Source: Pohlia nutans (lineage: Eukaryota > Streptophyta > Bryopsida > Bryales > Mniaceae). Taken from it: a DNA stretch of 64,000 nucleotides. The translations under genes and the position numbers were made by a program. The stretch is taken from positions 40,532,372-40,596,371 of the forward strand of contig CM040089.1 of NCBI GenBank assembly GCA_022496805.1, in the 5' to 3' direction. Below are positions 23,765 to 35,805 of the stretch, in pieces. Under the pieces are notes generated by a model, which was not told the DNA's origin, ran no database searches, and worked only from the letters and a program-made list of their open reading frames with translations. The stretch's first letter is position 1. Every line of letters starts with the position of its first letter.

Positions 23765-24777
23765 AGCCTATTGATCAAAGACTACAAACAACCCTGCCAA
23801 TTCCAAAGTCTCTTGATTTACCACCAAGGGTATTGGCATTCGAAATTGACTATGCATCCCTAAAAGTGGTGAGGCTATTAGCAAAAGGTGGATCTGATGT
23901 GGTAACTCTATACGTATCAAGTTGGCAAAATGATGCTGGAGAGAAGAAAGACGTTGCACAAAAGTTGTTTCTAGGAGCATGCAACAAGTCCTTTGTGAAT
24001 GAGGTTTCCATTCTGGCTGGTTTGAAGGATGATAACATCATACGCTTGCTTTGTTATGCAAGGGATAGGCGTACTTGTTCTATTGTTATGGACTTGATGG
24101 ATGAAGACCTTTCTTACTTTCTAAATTTGAGGAAGCCAAATTTGAAGCACAATTCGACGTGTACATCATTGTTCTCTATGTCGGAAGCTCTACATATTAT
24201 GGTCCAAATAGCACAAGGTGTGCAATACATCCATGAGAAAAGAATTGTTCATAGAGATTTGAAATCGATGAACATTTTGGTCAAAGCAAGGGGGAAGACA
24301 CATGATGATATTAACGGTTGGGATGTTAAATTGGCTGATTTTGGATTCTCTCAAAAAATGAACTATGGAGCTATTTTGAAGAAGGCCAGAGCAGTTGGCA
24401 CAATCAGATGGACAGCCCCCGAAATAGTGCAAGAAGTAATGAATTATGTGGACAATGCACCTAAAGTCCTGGGATCAAATTGTAACTATGACCCATTCAA
24501 GTGTGATGTTTATTCTTTTGGGATGGTGTGTTATGAGATTTTGACTGGGAATGTGCCTTTCCACGAGATTGAAGACCTTGAGGAAGTGAAAAAGAAAATA
24601 TTGGGTGGTAGTCACCCACCTCTAAGCTTACCAGAAGGGACATCACCAAAGGTCAGGGATCTTGTTGAGAAATGTTGGTTGAGAAAGGCATGTAAACGCC
24701 CATCTTTTGTGAAAATTGTAGAGGTGTTGAAAGCGGAGCAACATGTTTTATGTTCAAGGCTTTACTCTCGCAAGTAG
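23765..24777 (+). CDS. Tandem kinase gene, second (complete) protein kinase domain
   Basis: About 337 residues encode an apparently catalytically competent plant-type kinase. Present are Lys in DVAQKLF, a Glu in VNEVSIL, HRDLKSMNIL, LADFGFS, RWTAPEI, CDVYSFGMVCYEILTGNVPF and a final Arg in CKRPSF. The glycine-rich loop is unusual (LAKGGSDVVTLY). The frame ends at TAG 24775. Joined to the upstream exon this is a pseudokinase-kinase tandem, an architecture known from plant immunity and signalling proteins. An independent gene starting near 23752 is the alternative, but the matching splice phase favours one gene. Confidence 0.8.
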
Positions 24778-26769
24778 ATGCAATGTTCTACAAATTCTAT
24801 GAGTTTGCTATAAAAGACACTTGGAGATCACCATCTTTTTCAACTTTAGACTAAATGGCATGCATCATTTCTTACACTCAAGGGGTATTGAAAGATATTG
24901 TTTTATTTTATTTTACTTTACATGTCAATTATATTGTTCATGTTCCTTTTGCTATTATGAGCTTATTGTTATCGGCTTTGATTTACGATATTAGTAATTA
25001 AAAGACAATAGAGTATATAGATTCTTTTGAGGTTTAGACTTGACTTGATTTGGGCAAAATTTCTTAGAATAGACTTCTGTAACAACATATCCAAGACTTT
25101 CTAGAAAGTGTTTGTAGTATTTTCAAAAGACTAATAGGTATATGTTAACTCATTCGTTATAAGCTTCATATTACAAACTAGATTATTACCTTGAATTGTA
25201 ATGGTAAAGGCACTCATTGCGATACACTCATTGCTCTAGCAAAATGTGATGCATTGTCCTTGTTGCGTATTGTGATGCCTTATCTGTAAGGCTTATGGAA
25301 GTGTTTTGTTCTTTGTATAATTGGCATATTCTACTATTTGGCGTACGAAGGGTATTAATGGGGGCTATGAAATAATTGGAATATTCTACTATTTGTAGTA
25401 TATTTATGGTATATTCAAACACCTTATACTACTATAAATTTATAATTTTTATCTCAAATGAATAATAGACACCCTATATTTGTTCTCTCGTAGTTATCTA
25501 AATTCTTGACAGTAACTTCCCCGGGTTCATAATGCATCGGATTGTCAAAATTAGTACTCATCCAATAGAAGAAGTAGATTATAACATGTATTTAGCACTA
25601 TATAATTTTTTGAATTTTGAATCATGCATACACTTCCTTTTACTTCAATTAATTTTGTGATTTAGAAATTTAATATTGATGAAGTTGATTTTGGACATAA
25701 AAAAAGAGAGTAGTGTTTTTTTCTAGTCATACATGAAGAGACTTGCTTGATTGCTTGATGCATTTTGGTTGAATATTGAAACTCACAAGGCAAAGTTGTA
25801 TATATAACATTTGTTTTTGACATTGTGTTGATATTTCTCAACATCCTCTTTTAATGCAATGTGAATATATGTAAATGGAAAGTTTGAAAAAATATAACTA
25901 CCTTGGTCAAAAATTAATAGGACATTATTAGTGCTAGCATTTTGGAAATTATTCTAATGTATAAGCAATTTAGTACTGGGAAATAAATCTTATAGAGCCA
26001 TACACATAGATTACTATAGGATGTCTACAATGTGTTGAATATGGTGGATGATGTCATGATGACTGTCTAGGTCTAGTAGACGGAATGTTCAAGAAATTGT
26101 GTGTTCATGTTGAAATAATTTGATTGGTATGAAGGAATTAATAATAGCTTAAGTTCTCTACTTTCAATTGTTTAATTTGATTAATTTCTTAATTGACAAG
26201 GGGTAAGGTATCATGAACCTAGCTTAAAGAAATTTGTTGTAGAACGGTGATGCAAACTTTAAATTTGGTTGTAAATAAAATACATGTTTTTGGAACCCCC
26301 TATGTTTATATCATCAAGACATAGGAAAGATGAATAGAAATATTTTACTTGAATTTTATTTTCATGAACGATTGATGAGTCTAGAAATCTCACAAATAAT
26401 CTATAATACAATACAGCTCAGTTTGTCTCACTCGACTGTTTCGCGCTGGAATCCGTCGAGGAGACAACCCAAGCTCAAAAACAAGTGGTTGTCCTTCATC
26501 TGCGTTCCTTCTTTCACGGTGTTCCTTCTTTCTGCGTTGATGCGCCTCTGGTCACGGCGCTTCTATATCTGCTGTGCTCTTCTCCCTGATGACTCTCTTC
26601 CACAATGATCGAAACTTCAGGCTGAACCCTAAGCGTCCACTGTGTAATTGGACTCCTTGCTACAAATCTTCTCAGGGCGAAGTGATGGGGAAAGAAAAGG
26701 TTTGAAGAAAAGGTTGAAAGGTTTATTGTTACTAGAGGTTTATTGTTACTAGGTTGAAAGGTTTATTGG
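24778..26769. other. AT-rich spacer with relics near its right end
   Basis: No gene is seen in 24778-26400. Bases 26420-26690 are more GC-rich and end near ATGGGGAAAGAAAAGG at 26684, resembling the basic start of the 10 kb kinase-like gene, so they may be the leader of the truncated gene that follows. GAACCCTAAGCGTCCACTG at 26624 matches a TTAA-family end. Short AGGTTGAAAGGTTTATTG repeats lie at 26710-26785. Confidence 0.4.
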
Positions 26770-27501
26770 TTGAAAGGTTTATTGAACATAGAGTCAATGA
26801 GCTGTCCTCTTGTTCATCCTCTATTCATAAAGTTGTTTGCTATCCATCCCACCAAAGCCCATGGATATATGCGATGGTGGAATGCCGGAACATTGAGACA
26901 AATGGTTAATAAGTGTAATAAGAAATTACCTACATCGCCAGGGGTTGACGAGGAAAATGTGAGGATGTTTCAACGACTACGTATACGATTATCTTGGCAT
27001 TTTTTACACGGTATGCTATTTTTGTATCAGAATGGTAGTATACATTGTGGTTTGTCTCTAGACAATATATTGTTGCATAGAGAAGGAAATAACATGTATA
27101 TAGGTGTTTGTGATTGGGGATTTGCATGTAGGGTAGACTTTCCTCTCCAATCCAATTATCAATATGGATCACAAAGGGAAATGGAAGCAGATAAATTGAA
27201 ATGCCCTTGGGTGGATCCTTCTTTAATGAGTCTCCATAGATCAGAATTAGCTAAATGTAGTTTAGTACATGATGTGTATGCTACATCAAAATTAGCTCTT
27301 TGGATTATAGGCTATGATGAACAAGAAATTGGAATTTCAAAGGATCTCTTTGAAATGTACACTACGGGCCTACGAAATGTGCATTATGCACCTCCACACG
27401 AATGTTATGATGTGCTTTTAAAAAAAATAGATACATTTCAACGGTCAATAACTATGTTGAAGATTGATCCAGTAGAATGTTATCGAAAAATTGAATTCTA
27501 A
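26770..27501 (+). pseudogene. 5'-truncated paralogue of the 10 kb kinase-like gene
   Basis: About 243 codons remain open and align with the C-terminal half of the gene at 10164. Shared blocks are HP-xI-AIH, WWN-GTLRQ, LS-DNILLH, YIGVCDWG and WVDPSL. The catalytic-loop HRD is HCGLSLDN, so no catalytic Asp is in place, and DFG is CDWG, as in the other copy. The N-terminal 240 residues and most of the N-lobe are missing, replaced by short repeats. The C-terminal codons are duplicated just downstream. It is probably a dead partial copy, although the remaining frame is intact. Confidence 0.65.
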
Positions 27502-27640
27502 GGTGGATTGTACAAGAGATAAATATCTATACAACAAAGGAAATGTTTGAGGCCTTCAATGTATATTTTATTGAAGATTGATCCAATAGAATGTTATCAA
27601 AAAATTGAATTCTAAGGTGAATTGTACAAAAGATAAATAA
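27461..27640 (+). repeat. Tandem duplication of the gene's 3' end
   Basis: TTGAAGATTGATCCAGTAGA at 27459 recurs with small changes at about 27566. Both copies run through the last codons, the stop and about 35 bp of 3' flank. Confidence 0.85.
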
Positions 27641-29261
27641 ATAGCTAGATGGAAGCTTGCTCCCACTCTCACTTGTCTGCCAACCGTCATTTGGGACCCT
27701 GGTTGATTGTTTTTTCTTCCTTGCACTTTAATTAATTTTGTCCTTTGTCTTTCAAGATTAAAAAAAAAGAAAGATAAATAAATAAAATAGAGGCAATGTC
27801 TGAGGCCTTCAATGTATATTTTATTTTACTAAATAAATAATATTCATATATATTATTTATTTCTTGAATCAACATATTTGAAGTCCATAAAAGTTCTTAA
27901 CATTAAACTAACGTCAATGTTCTCAACGGCACGGGTCCCACTAGTATGTAATAAGGTGTATTTGTTATCATTTAGAGCTCCAAATCATTTGATTTTTTTC
28001 ATTTGATGTTTTGTGTGTCATTGAACTCCTATTCATCCCAATTGCTGCACATTATTTTTTAAATCAAGTTTCCATAAACTGAAATTTGAACAATGAATTC
28101 TAAGAACTTTACTTCTACATGAAAACTAAATTTTGGGAGGCTAAACAAAAGGGCATGTTAACCCCTTGAGGGATATTGGACAAAACATAGATGTGTTATA
28201 ATATGTGCCTTCTGTATGTTTGATGAAGTTTGGTTCAATAGACAAAATGTAGGGCATCATCTCTACAAATTATCCGTATGGTCAAACTTCCAAAAGTAAC
28301 TTTAGATTTATTTTTTTAATGAACTTAAAGCATTCACCTTTGAAAATTTGTATAAATTATAATTTTCAATTTTAGAGTTTAAAATTTAGCATGATTGGTT
28401 AAAGTTGGTTTATCTATTGTAAACTTCAAAAAAGAAAAAGAAATGGAGGGAACATCATTACTTTTCCCAAATAATTTTTTACAACACTGAGACAATGTTG
28501 ATCCACTTTGAAAAGGTGATCCACTTTGAAAATTTCTCCTGGGTGGAGTTTAATTTGGATTGGCATTTAATTCAAAGTACATTGGAAAGTAGACTTGATG
28601 TAGTATTTTAAAATATTTTATTATAATTCCAAAAACATACTTTTTTGTTTCGGGCAGGCTATTAGATTCGGGCAACGATTAGAAAATGGTCATTTGAGCG
28701 TTTCGAGGTTAAGGTGATCAAAGAATGGGGCTTGTTGACTAAGCAAAATTGATGTATGAGCATGAAGTGGGGAAAGTGAAGTGAAAATTACTAAGGTGAA
28801 ATTACTAGTGCCTTGATTTTAAGGAAATGGACGTTTGTAGAGAACTTGTATAGGAGAGAACTTGTGTAGGAATATATATAAACACTTGCATTACAAGAAT
28901 AATGAAAAATAATGAAATTTTGTATGTGCTATATCCGTATTAGTTGTTTGTGTTATGCAATGTAGAGCTAGAGTAGAACAAAAATTGTTTAAAATAGTGT
29001 AGATAGAAAATTAACCAATTGTTGAGTTCAATATGAAACTTTAACCTAATCATTTTTGGAAATAAATAATATTAAAAGCTTAACAAAATTTAGCGTGGCC
29101 AAAATGGAAATGTACTTTTCAAACCCTTTTAACCTCTAAAAGGACCGGGACTATTTTGATCAAAAACCACTGCCATTTGTAATCCCTAGGGCTCAATCAT
29201 AAGAAGAAATTCTTTTTTTCACAATCGAAGTGTAGAAACTTGTCTTTCAATACCAAAGGAA
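27641..29261. other. AT-rich spacer, no gene seen
   Basis: Low-complexity AT-rich sequence. TTAACCCCTTGAGG at 28158 may be another TTAA-family terminus. No convincing frame or RNA gene. Confidence 0.4.
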
Positions 29262-30260
29262 TGTACAGTGGGGTGACACCGAAATTGGCACCTTGTGCAA
29301 TTCCAGGGATAGTGCCCACACTACTGCGAACTATGACACCCTCCCGAGGGCTGGAAAATTGTTATTTTAACATGGAGTTTTAGAAACAAAATCACTATTA
29401 TGTTGAAAACATGTGTACCAAATTTCAAGGCCAGAAGATTGATACAAAAAAGATATTCAAGATTTACTAACAAGGGGTAGCTGTAAGGAATGTTTCACAA
29501 CTGCCAACTTTGACACCCTACCAAGGATTGAAGAAATTTTTTTTTCCCATGGAATTTTTGGAGTAGGAATATCTTTATGTTGTTTACACATTTGAAAAAA
29601 TTCAAGTCCAAAAGACTCACAAAAGAAACTGATATTCCAAATCTACCAACAGGTGTAGTTGTGAGAAACAAAGAGGAAAATCGTCTCACAACTTTGACAG
29701 CCTCCCTAGAGTTGAGTATTTGTTATTTCAACATGAAAGTTTTTTCACGTGTTATCAACTAAAAAGTGATTTTGTGCCAAAAAATCCATTTTAAAATAAC
29801 AAATTCCCAACCCTAGAGAGGCAATCAAAGTTGTGAGACAATTTTCCTCTTTGTTTCTCACAACTACACATGTTAGTAGATTTGGAATATCAGTTTTTTT
29901 GTGGGTCTTTTGGACTTGAATTTTTTCAAATGTGTAAACAACATAAAGATATTCCTGCTCCAAAAATTCCATGGGAAAAAAAATTTTCTTCAATCCTTGG
30001 TAGGGTGTCAAAGTTGGCAGTTGTGAAACATTTCTTACAGCTACCCCTTGTTAGTAAATCTTGAATATCTTTTTTTGTATCAATCTTCTGGCCTTGAAAT
30101 TTGGTACACATGTTTTCAACATAATAATGATTTTGTTTCTAATATTTCATGTTAAAATAACAATTTTCCAGCCCTCGGGAGGGTGTCAAAGTTGGCAGCA
30201 GTGTGGGCACTATCCCTGGAATTGCACAAGGTGCCAATTTCGGTGTCACCCCACTGTACA
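29262..30260. mobile_element. Near-perfect 1-kb palindromic element
   Basis: The left end TGTACAGTGGGGTGACACC and the right end are exact complements, and complementarity continues through both arms to a centre near 29765. Each arm itself contains two diverged units of about 200 bp, recognisable by AACTTTGACACCCT-type boundaries. No coding content and no clear target duplication. It is a foldback or long-TIR MITE of unassigned superfamily. Confidence 0.75.
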
Positions 30261-30656
30261 AAAACATTTTTACAGTCTTTGATGGTATAGATTAGAAGAT
30301 ATTTAGGTTTGAAGTGAGAATGTGTGAGGAAAATAAAAACTGTCTTAAAATTTTCACCTACGTATTTTTCTTCCTATTTTGAAAATGTTCCACTACGAGA
30401 ACTTGTCACTCTTCACTTTCACAATCTACACAATGTTTGTTACTTGTAAACCCATTTTGAGAAGTAGGAGAATGATTTAACATATTGCGAACAATAATGC
30501 AAGTGGAGGACGAAACCATTGCCAACCACATTTAATTTTATTGTGAACTTGGTTGTGTACAATATCTCAATCCAAATGGTAAAGACAAAGATCCTTATAT
30601 CTCTTTTTGAAGTAGAATAATAAAATACAAAAAATAAAAAAATCTCTAATTTTTAT

Positions 30657-30786
30657 AGGCCCCGTTAGAGTCTCTGAATATGCTCTCCTGACAAGAACTT
30701 CAAAGTTCCCAATGGTGGGAACGTGAGTTGGGGGTTTGGTCGAGTGTTCGAGATCAACTTTGTTGTTGTACGTATTCAGAGACCTT
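30657..30786. repeat. Small inverted repeat abutting the giant element
   Basis: GAGTCTCTGAATATG at about 30670 pairs with CGTATTCAGAGAC near 30772. The right side touches the left boundary of the giant element, so this may be the sequence into which the giant element inserted. Confidence 0.5.
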
Positions 30787-31597
30787 AAGGCCATATTCGC
30801 TAAAATGGGACTATTCCGGAGATTTGGGACCTTTTCAACCCCTCGAAGTTGCCATATCTAGTACTTTGAATTTTGACAACTTCGAGAATTTTTTACTACG
30901 ATGTCGCTAATTATAGTTGCACGTGAACTTCCGTGAAGAAGCTTGGATCCCTTAATTGTCCCCCGAGATAACAGCTACGCATTTCATTTACTTTCGGATT
31001 TCTTGTTTGCGCAGAATCCAAGAATCCTCCTAAGTATGTTCGAACATTTGGATGATGTCTTTGGTCGCTCTCTTTCATCGTGCACCTTTATTGAATGATG
31101 TATACTCTATTCGTACTATGTCTAGTAACACTCGTCCCAGACGTGTCGAACCTCGTTCAACCTAGAAGTAGAGAGTTAGGGTTTTAGAGTGGCTAGGAGT
31201 AGCCCGGATCCCCATAAAGGAGTGTGGTAGTGACCATAATGGCACATTTAGTTATTTATGTAGAAGAGGCGCTCGCGCGCGCTGTAGAGTTATTGCTAGG
31301 GTCCGGTTTTGACAGCTGGTATCCGGATTGGGCACGGGACCCGGACTGGAAACCGGGTAGGGGATGGACGGGTCAGGGATGGACCCGGCCGCGTTTCGCG
31401 CCTTGAAATGGGCGGCTTTAATTAGGGCAGTTCACTGTTCATTTTCGCATAGTGTTTCCAGTCCACCCCTGCGCCAGATTTTTGTGTTTCCGGATGCTGT
31501 GAGAGATCAGGGAGAGCGACCAGGTGGTGAGCAGGTATCCTGGGAGATTAGGCGGAGCGCGCGCAGTCGAGGGAAAGAAGTTTTGGAGCCAGCAGCG

Positions 31598-32552
31598 ATG
31601 GGACGGAACGACGATTGGAGGCTCGGGCTGCCGGTTCCGGATAAGTTGGTGCGCCCGGTTGCTCCGGCCAGTGCGGAACATAGGGAGCAGCTGCGGAAGG
31701 ATTTGCACAAGATGGGTTGTGAGGAATTGCTGTACCTGCCTTGGGATCTCCACAGTAATGCTATGTTGCAGGAGCTAGGTGGAAAGCCGGTACGGGCGGA
31801 ATTCCGGGACAGCGAAATCCGGGGGCAATGGACGGCGTGGAACTCGATACATTGGCGCTTGACGTACAAGTTCCCCAACAGCCCGTTTGGGTATGACAAG
31901 ACCAAGACGGATTCCGGATGGGTGAAGGAGAGATTTTCAAAACCGGTTTCAGAGAAGGACGGATTCCGGGTGGAGGACTGCAAGAACGACCGGGAGAAGC
32001 GCCTGCTGCGGTTCCTGGTGCCCATTTTTAGCCCGGACAAATCCACCACCTGCACAATCAAGCTGATGAAGGCCATTTATGAGGCCTACCTCCACGACCG
32101 GAATACCGGATGGGGAGGCCCAGACGAAGGCCCGGTTGTACCAAGAGAAGGTGGTCGAATCCGGATTGGACGGTGCTGCCCGAGTGACGAACGTGGTGAA
32201 GAAGTACGCCGCGAGGGTAGAGACAGAGGTGGTGGATTTCCGAAAACTACTGGCGGAGAATCAGGCGAGATTCCCATCCGGGTCCGGACCGGATGAGAAG
32301 GTGGCACATCAGGGAGGTATGAATGCACCCTTAGCTAGTAGTGAATTGTTGGCCGCATTTCATGTATCACAGGATGCGCCCGGAATGGAGGAGTTGGAAA
32401 GGATGATGGCCGGGGGTCAATCTACCCCGGAACAGACTTCGAGACCGGCTGCAGGTCCAATAGTGAGCATGCCAAGGGGGAATCCGGATGCCAGTACCGG
32501 AGGGGACCAGTCGGAGGCCAGCCTGGCCAACTTGGCCAACTTGGCAGACTAG
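31598..32552 (+). pseudogene. Gag-like or retroelement-type protein, frameshifted
   Basis: From the ATG at 31598 (the open frame extends back to 31364) the protein has a conserved-looking core: W-DLHSN, RGQWTAWNSIHWRL and LLRFLVPIFSPDKST, then an amphipathic helix. The frame shifts by one base at the GGGG run 32112-32115. It then continues in a second frame (ARVTNVVKKYAARVETEVVD) to TAG at 32550. A further acidic, Glu-rich segment (32616-32869, with one TGA) probably was its C-terminal tail. I recall similar cores in uncharacterised plant retroelement proteins, but I cannot name the family. The breaks make it a pseudogene. Confidence 0.5.
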
Positions 32553-32869
32553 GCTGCTGATTTGGTGGAGACGGGGTCACTCAGGGTAGGGAGTTAGAAT
32601 CCGGAGAGGACCAAGAGGTGGACGGACAACCGGAGACGGGTGGTCAGGAGGAGTGAGAAGTGGAGGCCAGCGAACCGGAGGAACACGAGACCCAAGAGGA
32701 CGAGTCGGACGGGAGTCAACCGGAGTCCGAGGAAGAAGGCGACCGGGAAGAGGTCCGAGAGCGCTGGTCCAAGATGAAAGAGGATGCTTTCCCGCAGTCC
32801 AACCAGGAAGAGGAGGGGGATTCCGACGGCGACCGGGCCAGTAGTCCGGAGGGGCAGGAAGATCAGTAG

Positions 32870-34074
32870 GATCCGGGTTGCAGTGAGAACCGGATCAGGC
32901 TAGGGAGTAGGCTTTAAGCTAGGTAGGCTAGCCCACGTGTGTATAGGACTCTTTTTGTGTGGTAGGTAAGGCGCTTTTTGCCAGTAGGTAGGATTGGGAT
33001 CTTTTGATGTGATTTCCCTTGATTTCCGGATCCCGGGTTTGTAGGATCTGGGCGGGAAATCCGGTCTGGTGGTTGAGGACCACTATTTTCCCAGGAATGC
33101 TTGGCATTCTTGGGGTCTTCTTGTATTACTGTTTCCTTAAAAGCAAACTGCTGTAGAGCATTATCCGGAAATTGTGTATGTGCTGTGGTATTGTTTGTGG
33201 ACTGGTACAGTGGTCAAGAGTCCCTTGGTAACCGGGTAGGCAGTCCGGGTTCTCGAGCGATTCGGGTGTGAAGTCTGAATGTGGTTCTTGGGTGGTTTGA
33301 GGACTATTTGAAAGAGTGGTTTCTAAGTTCCGTACGCTAGGTAATCCGGGTTAGTGGCTGGGCAGTCAGGAGGGGGTACTCCAGGTTGCACTGAACTCCT
33401 GGACGGGTAGTCCGATTGAGGTGCCAGCACTCGGAAGGTCCAGGCGAGGGGAAATACGGGGTTCACGGGAGTAAGACAGGGCGCTAGAATTCCTAAAGGC
33501 TTAGTTTCGGACTCCCCGGATAGTGGCTATCCCGGTTAGTAAGTCGTTGTAGTAATTGAAAGAAAGGGGAAACCGGATTGCACTTGCGTGACACGGCTGC
33601 CGGTTGTGTAAAACTAGCAGTTGAAGGGCAGCACGGTAAGTACCCGGGATTAGGAGTTTTGTGAGTTAAACCGGAAGGTAGTGAAGTTCCCATCACTTGA
33701 ATCAGTAGAGAGGGGTGTGTCTTTCAATCCAGCACCACTAATGTGAATGGAGAACCCTCTGAGGGGAAACAGAGGTTAAACGAAACCGGATCAGGTTACC
33801 AAGGTAGACCGGGGAGAGGAGGGATAGTGAAGAGTCCTCCCCGGAAGGATACCGGATCTAGTTGCAACCGGGTCAGTCAGTAGGAAAAGACCCGGTTCAG
33901 TAGGAAAGAGGAATTCAGCAGGTGACGAGAGAGAGAGAGAGATCACCAGTCCGGGACCATCTCCGGAAACTTCCCACTTCACAGAATCTCCGCGGAACGA
34001 TAACCCGGAAATCACCTCTACGAGCGTTCTTGACACAAAAAAGTGCGTTCTAGGGGAATATCCGGTATCACGTG
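32870..34074. other. Non-coding right part of the gag-like insertion
   Basis: No gene is seen. The stretch remains rich in CCGG words and has a short GA microsatellite at about 33928-33943. Confidence 0.45.
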
Positions 34075-34595
34075 CTACGACAAGACGCACGACAATCTTT
34101 GATTGCAATATGTAATGACGTTCATGGTCACCTACGTTGTGGTGTAGGGTATACGTGATTATGACTTTACATAGTGTATAATAATAACCTACAGAGTGGT
34201 TTAGGGTACACTATACACAGATAATGTCTACTTTTGGTTGCATATCTGCTCCAAATTAAATCCACCATTTTTTGCGAAAGTTTAGTACTGATTCTTGTAT
34301 TCCATTCCTATTTTCACTTCATATACAATCATTGTATATACTACCTTCCGTTCTCATTCGTCTCTGCTTTATATTCGCTGGTCACAAATCATTCAAAACT
34401 ATTCTGTTTTAAAATCCAACATATAAAGGTGATTTGAGTACAACACCTCTTAAGTTAAGTGCCGGGTTTGATTTAGAATATATTCCCCCAACATTCCTTG
34501 AAACCGAGGATGGCTCGTATGTTTTTCACATGCTCACCCCCTTCCCACAGTCACACCAAGTATTAATAATTCTCAACACCACAACACCGTGCAAA

Positions 34596-34764
34596 CTCAG
34601 AGATGTCACTCTTTGTATCTTTTGAGTATCACGTGTGAAAAAAGGGTATTTAAAAGTACCCTAAAAATTAAAAATTATTTCTTACTATAGTTAGTAATAT
34701 TTCAAAAATATGCTCATAGTTTTATTTTTGTAATTAAGAAATATTTGGAAGTGACCTCCTAGAG
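34596..34764. mobile_element. 169-bp hAT-type MITE
   Basis: CGTGCAAA flanks it at 34588-34595 and 34765-34772, a perfect 8-bp duplication. The ends are CTCAGAGATGTCACT and, on the other strand, CTCTAGGAGGTCACT. The right TIR of the giant element has CGTACAGG at this point without the insert, so the empty site is visible. An 8-bp duplication with short TIRs fits hAT. Confidence 0.85.
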
Positions 34765-34845
34765 CGTGCAAAAACAAAATATAACATACATCCTCTTCAT
34801 GTGTACATGATAATCCAACTACCATGGCATGAAGTAATGATTCAT

Positions 34846-35223
34846 AGGTTAAGATTACATTTTAGCGCGTGACAATGTTCACGGCAAATAGACCATGACA
34901 TATAATTTAGGAAATGAATCATACATTTTGTTAAGGGTTTGAGTTGTTTGGGTAACAATTACTCTTCACCCAATCTCCTACGCGTACACAAATTTTGTGC
35001 TTCTACGGGCTGGTGTTTCTGTGGTAAACAATCACCAAGAACTGAAGAGTATGTCTTGTGTTTCTAGAATGTGCGTCTGCCAATTGCTATTTTCAATTTT
35101 TTCCCTACATTCTTGAGTTCACTTCAATCCCCTACTCGACTTTGCATGCACAATCCATTTGTCATCTCATGAGACATGTCGAGTGAACTCATGATGATGA
35201 CTCGCTGTCAGATACACACCTAT
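34846..35223. other. Spacer between the left TIR and the 3' end of the minus-strand gene
   Basis: AT-rich, no gene seen. It would hold the 3' UTR of the minus-strand gene. Confidence 0.4.
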
Positions 35224-35275
35224 TCAACTTCCGCCGTCTATGCAATTTGCCATCGGCAGAAATTTGAAGAACACG
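35224..35275 (-). CDS. Minus-strand gene, last exon
   Basis: Acceptor TTTGCAG at 35276, then 52 nt ending in GGAAGTTGA. Phase 2 matches the donor at 35389, giving 18 codons including the stop. Confidence 0.45.
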
Positions 35276-35388
35276 CTGCAAATTGCATAAAATTTGATCC
35301 ATGTCAAGTTCCTACATCACATTACAGTTTAGGGAAAAATTGAACATGGTAAGATGTAAATGATGAAACTCTGCTACAATACGCTTAC

Positions 35389-35567
35389 CTTGCGAAGACG
35401 GTATTCATCCACACATGGTCTATTCTCCTGAAAATTTCCAAACCAGATACGTTATCAAAACTTGGTATTGCCACACATTTACAATTAATGTTTATATTCA
35501 CCGAGTCCTCTAGCGGTCGTCTAATAATTTGTAAAAAATCGGTTTTCACATGGGCGCTTCCTTCCAC
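35389..35567 (-). CDS. Minus-strand gene, exon 5
   Basis: Bounded by acceptor AGCACAG and donor CGCAAG/GTAAGCG, an excellent donor. It encodes about 59 residues (KTDFLQIIRRPLEDS and so on). No recognised domain. Confidence 0.5.
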
Positions 35568-35805
35568 CTGTGCTGATGAAAAATAAATAAAATTCTAGTG
35601 CCACGCTAGATTATGGTGGAAGGCGCCTAGTCAATACTTATATATCTACAACTGAAGTCTTCGTGGTGCCCGAATCTTCAACTTGATGCGCCCTACGAAG
35701 AAACTCAAATTTCTTGTACAGACCGGGCACCATTTCATTCAAAACTGACGCTCACATCCACTAATCACAAACAGCTTCAATGCAATAATACGACAGAAAA
35801 CTAAC

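Larger units (their letters stand above)
31131..34075 (+). mobile_element. GC-rich gag-like insertion in the left TIR
   Basis: About 2.9 kb with composition unlike its surroundings and a striking excess of CCGG, ATCCGG and ACCGGG words. It interrupts the left TIR between AGTAACAC and CGCACGACAATC, which are nearly adjacent in the right TIR. No long terminal repeats or target duplication can be made out, so exact ends are approximate. It contains a gag-like frame and no polymerase, consistent with a non-autonomous retroelement or a processed insertion. Confidence 0.6.
30787..34845 (+). repeat. Left terminal inverted repeat, split by two insertions
   Basis: Segments 30787-31130, about 34080-34588 and 34773-34845 are colinear with the right TIR read in reverse. 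The gaps are the GC-rich insertion at 31131-34075 and the hAT MITE at 34596-34764, both absent from the right arm. Similarity is weak around 34445-34560. Confidence 0.85.

Noticed and set aside
31131..34075. Complete LTR retrotransposon
   Set aside because: No long direct repeats at the ends, no primer-binding site that I could recognise and no protease, reverse transcriptase or integrase frame.
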